Origin: JAWWPG01 sp033850885
GTDB lineage: Bacteria; Actinomycetota; Actinomycetes; Propionibacteriales; Nocardioidaceae
NCBI GenBank assembly: GCA_033850885.1
Contig: JAWWPG010000006.1
Span: 62,001 to 126,000 of the forward strand
Length of the DNA: 64,000 nucleotides
Direction of reading: 5' to 3'
Shown here: in pieces, positions 1 through 7,932 of the stretch
Layout of the letters: every line of letters begins with the position of its first letter
Numbering within the stretch: the first letter of the stretch is position 1
Position numbers and translations under genes: made by a program
Notes under the pieces: model-generated
The model's database searches: none
The model's input: the letters and a program-made list of their open reading frames with translations, nothing else
Told to the model about the DNA's origin: nothing

Positions 1-105
1 GTAGTCGCTGAAGTTGAAGAGGTCGTGCCACGACACGTCGCTCACGACGCCGGGCACTTGGCCGTTCACCAGACCAGCCACGAGACCCATCACGTGGCCG
101 CTCAC
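1..105 (-). CDS. Metal ABC transporter permease, N-terminal fragment (runs off the left edge)
   Basis: Only the first 35 codons lie in the window. The frame opens at a GTG whose first bases overlap the TGA of the upstream ATPase gene (GTGA), the usual translational coupling of these operons. The visible residues end in DVSWHDLFNFSDY, which resembles the start of ABC-3 family permeases that carry Zn2+ or Mn2+ across the membrane; the membrane segments lie outside the window. An internal ATG at codon 6 is an alternative start. Family assignment rests mainly on position after an ATPase and a cluster A-I binding protein. Confidence 0.7.
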   Translation of the reverse strand, partial: MSGHVMGLVAGLVNGQVPGVVSDVSWHDLFNFSDY

Positions 106-956
106 GAGACCGCCTCCCCTTCGACGTCGTCAATGACGTGATGGCTGTGGTCGTCGTCGGCGCCGACCACGATCAACTGCCGCCCGCGCCTGATGACCTC
201 GACCTCGGCGGAGTAGAGCTCCGAGAGCACCTCCGACGTCATCACCTCGTCGACGCTGCCCAACCGGAACGCCCCGTGTGTGATGTACAGCACGCGGTCC
301 GTGACCGAGAGGATGGGGTTGATCTCGTGCGTCACGAACACGACGGCGGTGCCGTGGTCTCGTTGACGTCGCCGAATGAGCTCCACGACGCTGCGTTGAT
401 GGCGTAGGTCGAGCGACAGCAGCGGCTCGTCGCACAAGAGGACCGCGGGGTCCGTGGCCAGCGCGTGCGCCACCCTGAGCCGCTGCTGTTCGCCGCCGGA
501 TAGCCTGCTGACCGGGACGTTCGCGTACGACGACGCGCCCACCTGGTCCAGCAGCTCGTCGACGAGGCGGTTGCGCGAGCGCGACGGCCAGGCCGGGCCC
601 CACCGGTGGCCGTCGATGCCGAGGCGCACGAGGTCACGCGCGCGAAGCGGGATCTGCGCGTTGAGCCCTCGGTGCTGCGGGATGTAGCCGACGCGCGGGT
701 TGCCGCGGTGCACGGGGGAGCCCGCCACCGCGACAGTGCCCGTCGACACGGGCACCAGCCCGAGCAGCACCTTGAGCAGGCTGGTCTTTCCGGATCCGTT
801 GGGCCCCAGTACCGCGACGAACTCCCCACGCTCGACCGACAGGGTGAGGCCGGCCCAGAGCGTGCGCGCGCCGTACGCGAGGGACGCGTCCACGAGCTCG
901 ACCGCCGGGGGCTGCGCGGCGACCACAGGGGGACGTTGCGCGTCAGGCTCTCTCAT
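102..956 (-). CDS. Zinc/manganese ABC transporter ATP-binding protein
   Basis: Cytoplasmic ATPase subunit of a ZnuABC/AztABC-like metal importer, 284 residues. It shows Walker A GPNGSGKTS (about 51-59), signature LSGGEQQR (about 152-158) and Walker B LLCDEP (about 173-178). The ATG at 956 is chosen because it overlaps the TGA of the binding-protein gene (ATGA); a longer frame begins at 1004 but would run well into that gene. The C-terminus carries an acid/His-rich tail (DDDHSHH), which could bind metal; that role is inference. Family membership is secure, exact metal is not. Confidence 0.9.
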   Translation of the reverse strand: MREPDAQRPPVVAAQPPAVELVDASLAYGARTLWAGLTLSVERGEFVAVLGPNGSGKTSLLKVLLGLVPVSTGTVAVAGSPVHRGNPRVGYIPQHRGLNAQIPLRARDLVRLGIDGHRWGPAWPSRSRNRLVDELLDQVGASSYANVPVSRLSGGEQQRLRVAHALATDPAVLLCDEPLLSLDLRHQRSVVELIRRRQRDHGTAVVFVTHEINPILSVTDRVLYITHGAFRLGSVDEVMTSEVLSELYSAEVEVIRRGRQLIVVGADDDHSHHVIDDVEGEAVS

Positions 957-1870
957 CGTTGGCTGAGCGCCTCCTTGATCCTCGTCACGTTCTGCCTCAT
1001 CCACGAGACGTACGTCATGCCCGGTGGAAGGGTCTCCGTGACGGGGACGACCGGGATGGCGTTGGCGGTGGCCGCCTCCTTGACCTGCTGCGTGATCGGG
1101 CCGCTGGTCTGCTCGTTGTAGACCAGCAGCGCAACGCGGTGCTGGCTGTAGAGCGCGAGCGTCTGGGCCAGCACGCGGGCCGAGACGTCGGAGCTCTCCT
1201 CGACGGCGCGACTGAACTCGGGCGGGGTCAGGTTGTGCAGGCCCATGGCCTGCAGCATGTACAGCGGGACGGGCTCGGTGATCCCGACGCCGACGCCGGC
1301 ATCAGAGGCTCTCACTCGATGCTCAGCCCGGATCAGCCCCTCGACCTGGTGGTCGAACGCATCGGCGTTCACGGTGAAGGCGGCTGCGTGCCTCGGGGCC
1401 AGCCGGCCCAGCGCCGCAGCGAGCCGGTTGGCCACCTTCTCGGCCGTCGGGAGGTTGTACCAGACGTGCTCATTGAGGTCACCACCCACGGGCGGCCGGA
1501 GACCCGAGATGGCCACCGCGTCGAGAACCGGGGCAGTCGTGGCGGACGCGGAGATCATCTGCTGCATGAAGTCGTCGTACCCGCCTCCGTTCTCGACCAG
1601 CAGGTCCGCGTCCTTGATCGCGAGCAGGGTACGGGTGCTCGCCTGGTAGGAATGGGGGTCCTGCGCCGGGTCGGAGATGATCGACGTCACGTCGACCCAG
1701 GGGGCGCCGACCTGAGCCGCGATGTCGCCCCACACGCTGGTCGATGCGACGACGTCGATCCTGCCCGGGGCCCCACTCCCGGGCGCTCCGCCGGCGCAGC
1801 CGGCTAGACCGGCGACCAGGACGGCGGACGCCGCGGTACGTCGGGCAGTCGCCGTCAACCGCCCAGGCAT
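953..1870 (-). CDS. Zinc/manganese ABC transporter substrate-binding lipoprotein
   Basis: Extracytoplasmic metal-binding protein of the ZnuA/TroA (cluster A-I) type, 305 residues from ATG 1870. The N-terminus is a lipoprotein signal with lipobox LAGC. Likely metal ligands include the His of DPHSY and the His of EHVWYN, as in the family. A purine-rich GAGG lies just upstream of ATG 1870. A longer frame reaches 2002, but it would place a 15-bp palindromic operator inside the coding region, so the shorter start is preferred. First gene of the binding protein-ATPase-permease operon. Confidence 0.88.
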   Translation of the reverse strand: MPGRLTATARRTAASAVLVAGLAGCAGGAPGSGAPGRIDVVASTSVWGDIAAQVGAPWVDVTSIISDPAQDPHSYQASTRTLLAIKDADLLVENGGGYDDFMQQMISASATTAPVLDAVAISGLRPPVGGDLNEHVWYNLPTAEKVANRLAAALGRLAPRHAAAFTVNADAFDHQVEGLIRAEHRVRASDAGVGVGITEPVPLYMLQAMGLHNLTPPEFSRAVEESSDVSARVLAQTLALYSQHRVALLVYNEQTSGPITQQVKEAATANAIPVVPVTETLPPGMTYVSWMRQNVTRIKEALSQR

Positions 1871-1958
1871 CCACCTCGTCGAGCCGGGTCGGCGCGGGTG
1901 ACCGGGCTGACGGGGTCGGCGCAGCAACGGCACGGCGACCTCCCCGAGTAAACCAAAT

Positions 1959-1973
1959 TGATAACGAGTATCA
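1959..1973. promoter_or_regulatory. Zur/MntR-like palindromic operator
   Basis: TGATAACGAGTATCA is an inverted repeat (TGATA-N5-TATCA) in an AT-rich island about 90 bp upstream of the metal-binding lipoprotein gene. Fur-superfamily (Zur, Mur) and MntR boxes have this general form. The regulator is not in the window, so the metal sensed is unknown. Confidence 0.6.
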
Positions 1974-2006
1974 CTATACTCAGTCCCCGGTCGGAGCGAC
2001 AAGCGC

Positions 2007-2966
2007 TCAGGGCCAGCGCGCGGCGACGAACAGGCCCGCCGCCGTCGAGAGCAGTGCCATCAGCACCAGCCACCCGAGATAGCGCGACGTGACATCCGTG
2101 CGCTCCTTCTCGTAGACGAGCCTTCCCCCCACGTCCCGGTACGCCTTGAGCAGGTCTGCCGGGCTGGATGCGACGTACGCCTTGCCGCCGGAGATCGCCG
2201 AGATCTGCCGCAGCTGGCCTATCTCGACGGGCACCGGGATGACCTGGCCGTGGGACGTCACGGTGGCGTTCGGTGTCCCGAGGGCGACCGTGTACACGGG
2301 GACGCCCTGGGCCTTTGCGGCCTGGGCGGCGAGGACCTGGGACCTGCCGACGGTCCGCTTCCCGTCGCTGATCATGACGATCATGGCGGGCAGCTTGTTG
2401 CCCGGGCTGCCCTGGGTGCCGGCAAGCGCCTGCTTGACCACCCCGAGAGCGGTGAAGATACCCTCACCGGTCGCGGTGTACTCGTGCAGCGTCAGCGAGT
2501 TGATGGCCCTGGTCACCGCCGTCCGGTTGGTGGTCGGCGCCACGACGATCTTGGCGTACTGCGCGAAGGAGACGAGACCGACCTTGTAGTCGCCCGGAAG
2601 CGCGTCGAGGAACTTCCGCGCCGTCACTTTTGCCGCCGTGATCCGGTTCGGCGGAACATCGGTGGCCTGCATGGACAGCGACACGTCCATCGTGAGGACG
2701 ACGGTGACAGCTGTCCGGCGTGGCACCCGAACCACTCCGCTCGGCTGCGCAAAGAGCACCAGCGCACCGGCAAGCGTCAGCAGGGCGAGCAGTACGGCGA
2801 CATGCTGCCGCCAGTTCATCCTTCGGGGCGCCACCGTGTCCAGCAGCGCCAGGTTCGTGAACAGGACGGCCCGCCTGCTGCGGTTGCGCTGCAGGAGGAC
2901 GTACACCGCGACGAGTACCGGGACCACCAGCAGGAGCCACAACCGGACAGGCTCGAGGAAGGTCAC
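2007..2966 (-). CDS. VWA-domain membrane protein (BatA-like)
   Basis: Membrane-anchored von Willebrand A protein, 319 residues. Two N-terminal membrane segments (about 6-26 and 56-73) precede a VWA domain with an intact MIDAS DVSLS (94-98), and a C-terminal segment closes the protein (about 297-316). The ATG overlaps the stop of the DUF58 gene (ATGA). The set MoxR, DUF58, VWA is the conserved MoxR-associated cluster, thought to act as a chaperone or metal-insertion system for extracytoplasmic complexes; the client here is unknown. Confidence 0.88.
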   Translation of the reverse strand: MTFLEPVRLWLLLVVPVLVAVYVLLQRNRSRRAVLFTNLALLDTVAPRRMNWRQHVAVLLALLTLAGALVLFAQPSGVVRVPRRTAVTVVLTMDVSLSMQATDVPPNRITAAKVTARKFLDALPGDYKVGLVSFAQYAKIVVAPTTNRTAVTRAINSLTLHEYTATGEGIFTALGVVKQALAGTQGSPGNKLPAMIVMISDGKRTVGRSQVLAAQAAKAQGVPVYTVALGTPNATVTSHGQVIPVPVEIGQLRQISAISGGKAYVASSPADLLKAYRDVGGRLVYEKERTDVTSRYLGWLVLMALLSTAAGLFVAARWP

Positions 2967-4009
2967 CTCACGACTCCAGCAGGGGGTGCGTGCAGCCGCG
3001 ACGCCACCCTGCGGTGCTTGAGCGCGAACCGTGCCGTGTCGCTGATCCAGTCGCGGTCGGTCCGCAGCAGGAGGTGGGCGATCCCGGCGCGCCGCAGTGC
3101 CCGCCGGTTCCGTTCGCGTTGTACGCGGGCGGCCAGGGAGTAACGCCTCCGCACCTTGCGGTCCGCCGTGTTCAGCTCGCGGAGCTCTCCACTCTCCGGG
3201 TCCTGCAGCAGAACCACCCCGACGTTGGGGATGTCGAGCTCGCGAGGATCGAGAACCTCGACAGCGATCGTCTGGTTCCGGGTGGAGAGCTCGCGGATCG
3301 GTCGCTCCCAGGACGGCGGGGCGTTCACGTCACCCTCGGCGTCGGAGCGCTCGATGAAGTCGGACACCACCACCCGCAGACCACGTTTGCGTTGGGCCCG
3401 CGCCATCTGGGTGATCGACTCGGCAAGGCTCAGGACCGGCACGCCGTCACGGGCGACGGCACCGCTGTCCCCGTCGTAGTCGCGCATGAGCGAGCGCAGC
3501 AGGGCGAAGAGGGCAGGTCGTCCGGGCCGCGCCGGCCAGCGCTGGAGCCTTCCGTTGGAGAGGATGAAGCCGCCGAACCGGTCACCCACCCGAAACGTCA
3601 GCAGCCCCAAAGTGGCCACCGCCGCCACTGCGAGATCGCGCTTCTCCATCGCGGCGGTGCCGAAGTGCATGGATCTCGACAGGTCCACCAGCGCCCACGT
3701 CTCCAGCTCACGGTCCGCGATCACGTCGCGCACGTGCGGGATCGTGGTTCGCGCCGTGACCGCCCAGTCCATGCGGCGTACGTCGTCCTCCCCCGGGTTG
3801 TAGACGCGGGCCTCGGCCATGTCCGTGCCGGGGCCCGGCAGCAGGCCCACGTGCTCGCCGTGCAAGAACCCCTCGAGCCGTCGCACGATCTGCAGCTCCA
3901 GGCGACGCAGCGCCTGCTCAGGCGCCAGCCGCGAGAGGGGAACGTCGCTGGCCCGGAATGCCTTGGCGGCAGCCACCTCAGGTGAACTCCGGCGTCGAGC
4001 CGGCGGCAC
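2963..4009 (-). CDS. DUF58 domain protein
   Basis: Middle gene of the MoxR-DUF58-VWA operon, 348 residues from GTG 4009. The DUF58 signature is visible as ARVYNPGEDDVRRMDWAVTART, followed by a VWA-like fold. With the 4009 start the gene overlaps the MoxR end by 32 bp; a second GTG at 3976 lies directly after the MoxR stop with a GGAG about 10 bp upstream and may be the true start. No membrane segment is seen, so the product is probably cytoplasmic and works with the ATPase. Confidence 0.85.
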   Translation of the reverse strand: MPPARRRSSPEVAAAKAFRASDVPLSRLAPEQALRRLELQIVRRLEGFLHGEHVGLLPGPGTDMAEARVYNPGEDDVRRMDWAVTARTTIPHVRDVIADRELETWALVDLSRSMHFGTAAMEKRDLAVAAVATLGLLTFRVGDRFGGFILSNGRLQRWPARPGRPALFALLRSLMRDYDGDSGAVARDGVPVLSLAESITQMARAQRKRGLRVVVSDFIERSDAEGDVNAPPSWERPIRELSTRNQTIAVEVLDPRELDIPNVGVVLLQDPESGELRELNTADRKVRRRYSLAARVQRERNRRALRRAGIAHLLLRTDRDWISDTARFALKHRRVASRLHAPPAGVVR

Positions 4010-5015
4010 CCCAGACGGCCCGGGGTTGGGGGATGGTTCGGAGCACCTGCTCGACGACGGCGCGCGGGTCGACTTCGTCGGCGACCGCGTCGAACGTCAG
4101 CATCAGCCGGTGCGCGATCACGTCGCTGGCGACTGAGGCGACGTCCTGCGGCAGCACGTAGTCCCGACCCTGGATGAGCGCGAGCGCCCTGGCGGCGGCG
4201 GCCAGACCCAGAGTGGCCCTCGGACTCGCTCCGATCTCGATGACACCCTCGAGGCCAGCCAGCCCGAACTCACGGGGGGAGCGGGTCGCGAGCACCATCC
4301 GGACGATGTACTCGGCGACCAGGTTGTGAACGAAGACACGGTCGGCCGCCACGCGGAGGTCCCGGACCACCTTGGGCGTGAGGACACTCGCCGCCGTAGG
4401 CGGGTCGACGCTCATCCTGCGCAGGATCTCGAACTCCTCGTGAGCCAGCGGGTGCAGGACGTCGACCTTCAACAGGAACCTGTCCCGCTGCGCCTCTGGC
4501 AACGGGTAGACGCCCTCGGACTCGATCGGGTTCTGAGTCGCGATCACGATGAAGGGGTCCGGCAGCGCGAACGTCTCGCCGCCGATCGACACCTGGCGTT
4601 CTGCCATCAGCTCGAGCATCGCCGACTGCACCTTGGCAGGAGCGCGGTTGATCTCGTCGGCGATTACGAAGTTGACGAAGACGGGACCGAGCTCGACGTC
4701 GAAGTTCTCCTTGCTGGGCCGGAAGATCCGGGTGCCCACGATGTCCGACGGGACGAGGTCGGGAGTGAACTGGATGCGGGCGAAGGAGCCGCCGACCACG
4801 TCGGCGAAGGTGCGGACAGCTAGCGTCTTCGCCACGCCGGGCACTCCCTCGAGCAGGCAGTGGCCGCGGGCCAGGAGAGCCACCATCAACTGGTCGACCA
4901 TGTGCTCCTGCCCGACGATCACCCGCCGAACCTCGTAGATAGCCCGCTGGGTCAGCTCTGCGATATCCGCGACCCGGGCATCGACCGCGAGTGGCCGGGC
5001 AGGCGTGGTCGTCAT
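3978..5015 (-). CDS. MoxR-family AAA+ ATPase
   Basis: 345-residue AAA+ ATPase with Walker A GVPGVAKT (57-64), Walker B region FVIADEINRAP and a conserved ELMAERQVSIGG sensor segment. MoxR proteins act as chaperones with VWA partners, both encoded directly downstream. ATG 5015 is preceded by GAGGGGAAG at good spacing; an open frame continues upstream to 5936 but is non-homologous, low-complexity and antisense to the next gene, so it is discarded. First gene of the three-gene operon. Confidence 0.92.
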   Translation of the reverse strand: MTTTPARPLAVDARVADIAELTQRAIYEVRRVIVGQEHMVDQLMVALLARGHCLLEGVPGVAKTLAVRTFADVVGGSFARIQFTPDLVPSDIVGTRIFRPSKENFDVELGPVFVNFVIADEINRAPAKVQSAMLELMAERQVSIGGETFALPDPFIVIATQNPIESEGVYPLPEAQRDRFLLKVDVLHPLAHEEFEILRRMSVDPPTAASVLTPKVVRDLRVAADRVFVHNLVAEYIVRMVLATRSPREFGLAGLEGVIEIGASPRATLGLAAAARALALIQGRDYVLPQDVASVASDVIAHRLMLTFDAVADEVDPRAVVEQVLRTIPQPRAVWGAAGSTPEFT

Positions 5016-5114
5016 GCACTTCCCCTCGGGCGGCTCGATCGTCGTACGCTCGTCAGTGTCGCATGAGCAGTAAAACAGCCTGGTCGCGCGGCTGTCCCAG
5101 CGAAGGGGAGGAGC

Positions 5115-5840
5115 ATGACCGAGACCGGCAGACCGGATCGCGTCATGCCGCTGGTGCGCAGCGACCCGCCGAGGCTCGGCGACATCACGCTGAGTGGCCG
5201 TCTCGAGGTCACCGATGCCGGCATCGTGTACTCCGGGCTGATCGGGGACCAACCCGTCGCCGTCGCGCTGTTGACCGAAGGGGCGGAGACCGACAGCTAT
5301 GCGCGGGCCCGTTTCCACGACGCGGTCCACGAGGCCAAGCTGTCCGTCGACGAGGTGTCCGTCGTGGCGTCGGAGGAGGATTCGCCGGAGATCTCGCCGT
5401 GGGTGGCGGTGCGGGCCGAGTCGTGGGACGACGGGGCCAAGATCGCCGGTGCACTCCTGGCGCCGGTGCTCCTGGAACATCTCCCATCCGTCGGCCCGGT
5501 GCGCGGCCCGGGCTTCCGGCCGCACTGGTTCGGGCGGTCCGGGCCCGGCCGCTGGCGGGCCTGGCCGCTTCCGTGGCCGGCCGCTCTTTCCGCGGTCGGC
5601 CGCTGGACCTACGTCGCGTCGTTCGCCCTGGTGCTCGCCATCGCATCCATCGCCCTGTTCATCGCGGTCAAGGTCTTCCAGGACCTGCCGCCGGCCCCGG
5701 TCAACCCACCGTTCCCCGCCCCCACCCAGCAACCTCCCAGCCAGCAGTCTCCGAGCCCCACCCCGACCCCGACGCCTCCGACCAGCCCCCAGCCGACGCG
5801 TCCGGGTGGCACGGTGACGACCATCCCGCCGATCGTGTGA
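5115..5840 (+). CDS. Single-pass membrane protein with proline-rich tail
   Basis: 241-residue protein of unknown function, divergent from the MoxR operon across a 99-bp gap. A strong ribosome site (GGGGAGGAG) precedes ATG 5115. About 150 soluble residues are followed by one membrane segment (about 165-187) and a Pro/Thr/Ser-rich tail (about 190-241), probably outside the cell and disordered. The juxtaposition suggests, without proof, a link to the MoxR envelope system. Confidence 0.75.
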   Translation: MTETGRPDRVMPLVRSDPPRLGDITLSGRLEVTDAGIVYSGLIGDQPVAVALLTEGAETDSYARARFHDAVHEAKLSVDEVSVVASEEDSPEISPWVAVRAESWDDGAKIAGALLAPVLLEHLPSVGPVRGPGFRPHWFGRSGPGRWRAWPLPWPAALSAVGRWTYVASFALVLAIASIALFIAVKVFQDLPPAPVNPPFPAPTQQPPSQQSPSPTPTPTPPTSPQPTRPGGTVTTIPPIV

Positions 5841-5880
5841 CGCCGGGTGAGCTTCACGACCTGCGCGGGCCCTGGTTCGT

Positions 5881-7932
5881 CTATCCAGGCGGGGATCCGG
5901 CCGGTGCCGACACCGCGAACGCGGACTCCTCGTCAACGTCGACGACGGCCCCGCGGAACTGCGCCGAGTACAGCCGGTAGTAGGCGCCCTCAGCCGCGAG
6001 AAGCTCCTCGTGGCTGCCTTGCTCGACGATGCTCCCCGCCTCCATCACCAAGATCAGGTCTGCGTCGCGAACCGTCGACAGCCGGTGCGCGATCACGAAG
6101 CTGGTGCGGTCGATGCGGAGTGCGGCCATCGCCCGCTGCACCAGGATCTCGGTCCGGGTGTCGACCGAGCTCGTCGCCTCGTCGAGGATCAACAACGACG
6201 GGTCGGAGAGGAAGGCGCGCGCGATCGTGAGCAGCTGCTTCTCCCCCGCGCTGACGTTGCTGCCCTCCTCGTCGATCACGGTGTCGTAGCCGTCGGGAAG
6301 ACTCCGGACGAACCTGTCGACGTACGTCGCCTCGGCGGCCTCCAGGATCTCCGCCTCGGACGCCTCCGGCCGGCCGTAGGCGATGTTGTCCCTGATGGTG
6401 CCGCCGAAGAGCCAGGTGTCCTGAAGCACCATTCCGATCTCGGCCCGGAGGTCGTGGCGGGTCATCTTCGAGATGTCAACGCCGTCGAGCGTGATCCGGC
6501 CGCCGTCGAGCTCGTAGAAGCGCATGATGAGGTTGACCAGCGTGGTCTTGCCCGCTCCGGTAGGCCCGACGATCGCGACCGTGTGACCGGGGTCCGCGAC
6601 GAGGGAGAGGTCGGTGATCAGGGGCTTGGCGGGGTCGTAGCTGAACGACACATGCTCGAACTCGACCCGCCCGTGGGGCTCGGACACCCGGACGGGGTCC
6701 GCGACGTCGGGCACCTGCTCGTCGGCGTCGAGCAGCTCGAAGACCCGCTCGGCGGAGGCCACGCCGGACTGCAGAAGGTTCGCCATCGACGCGACCTGGG
6801 TCAACGGCTGGGTGAACTGGCGGGAGTACTGGATGAAGGCTTGCACGTCTCCGAGGCTCATCGTCCCAGACGCGACCCGCAGGCCGCCGACCACCGCGAT
6901 CGCCACGTAGTTCAGGTTCCCGATGAACATCATCGCCGGCATGATGATGCCGCTGACGAACTGGGCGCCGAAGCTGGCCTCGAAGAGCTCGTCGTTCTTG
7001 TCGCCGAAGCTCTGCTCGACCTCCTTGTGGCGGCCGAACACCTTGACCAGGTCATGTCCGGTGAAGGCCTCCTCGATCTGCGCGTTGAGCGCACCCGTGT
7101 GGGTCCACTGGGCGATGAAGAGCTTCTGCGACCTCTTCGCGATCTGGCGGGTCACCAGGATGGACAACGGGATCGTCACCAAGGCGATGAGGGAAAGCAA
7201 CGGCGAGATCCAGAACATCATGGCGACGACGCCGACGATCGTCAGCAGCGAGGTGAGCAGCTGGCTCATCGTCTGCTGCAGGCTGGTCTGGATGTTGTCG
7301 ATGTCGTTCGTGACCCGGCTCAGGGTCTCCCCCCGGGACTGCCTGTCGAAGTACTCGAGCGGCAGCCGGTTGAGCTTGTCCTCGACGTCGGAGCGCAGCC
7401 GGTAGACCGTGTTCTGGACGGCGCCGGTGAGCAGGTAACCCTGCCCCCACGAGAACAGGGACGCTGCGACGTACAGGGCCAGCACGATCATCAGCACGTG
7501 CCCGAGGGCAGTGAAGTCCACTCCCTGGCCGGGCACGACGTTCATGTGCTCGATCATGTCGGCCAGGTTGCCGTGCCCGCTCAGCCTCGCCTGCGCCGCG
7601 GCGTCCTGCGCGGTCACCCCGGCAGGGAGCCGGCTGCCGATCACCCCGGAGAAGATGATGTCGGTGGCGTGCCCGAGGATCTTCGGCCCGAGAACACTGA
7701 GGCTCACGCTGACCACCGCAAGCAGGGCGACCAGCATGACCCGGCCGCGCTCCGGTCGCAGTCGTCGCAGCAGCCTCCGCGCCGAAGGTCCGAAGTTCAT
7801 CGACTTCTCGACCGGCATGGCGAGGTTCATCCATGGTGCCCGACCGGTGCCACCGGGGCGCCCGGCCTCCGGCAACCGTTGCGGCGTCTTGGAGGGTGTC
7901 TCGTCCGTCGCCGAGGGCTCGCGCTCGCTCAC
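5881..7932 (-). CDS. ABC exporter half-transporter, catalytic subunit
   Basis: 683-residue type IV ABC exporter half: N-terminal cytoplasmic extension of about 45 residues, a six-helix membrane domain, then a nucleotide domain. Walker A is GPTGAGKT and Walker B LLILDEATSSVD has the catalytic Glu, but its signature is NVSAGEKQ rather than LSGGQ. Its partner gene ends in a GTGA overlap with this start. Together they form a heterodimer of the BmrCD/TM287-288 type, probably exporting drugs or lipids. The pair is likely controlled by the upstream TetR gene. Confidence 0.9.
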   Translation of the reverse strand: MSEREPSATDETPSKTPQRLPEAGRPGGTGRAPWMNLAMPVEKSMNFGPSARRLLRRLRPERGRVMLVALLAVVSVSLSVLGPKILGHATDIIFSGVIGSRLPAGVTAQDAAAQARLSGHGNLADMIEHMNVVPGQGVDFTALGHVLMIVLALYVAASLFSWGQGYLLTGAVQNTVYRLRSDVEDKLNRLPLEYFDRQSRGETLSRVTNDIDNIQTSLQQTMSQLLTSLLTIVGVVAMMFWISPLLSLIALVTIPLSILVTRQIAKRSQKLFIAQWTHTGALNAQIEEAFTGHDLVKVFGRHKEVEQSFGDKNDELFEASFGAQFVSGIIMPAMMFIGNLNYVAIAVVGGLRVASGTMSLGDVQAFIQYSRQFTQPLTQVASMANLLQSGVASAERVFELLDADEQVPDVADPVRVSEPHGRVEFEHVSFSYDPAKPLITDLSLVADPGHTVAIVGPTGAGKTTLVNLIMRFYELDGGRITLDGVDISKMTRHDLRAEIGMVLQDTWLFGGTIRDNIAYGRPEASEAEILEAAEATYVDRFVRSLPDGYDTVIDEEGSNVSAGEKQLLTIARAFLSDPSLLILDEATSSVDTRTEILVQRAMAALRIDRTSFVIAHRLSTVRDADLILVMEAGSIVEQGSHEELLAAEGAYYRLYSAQFRGAVVDVDEESAFAVSAPAGSPPG

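Noticed and set aside
5016..5936. N-terminal extension of the MoxR ATPase
   Set aside because: The extension is low-complexity and antisense to the 5115-5840 gene; ATG 5015 has a good ribosome site and fits the family length.
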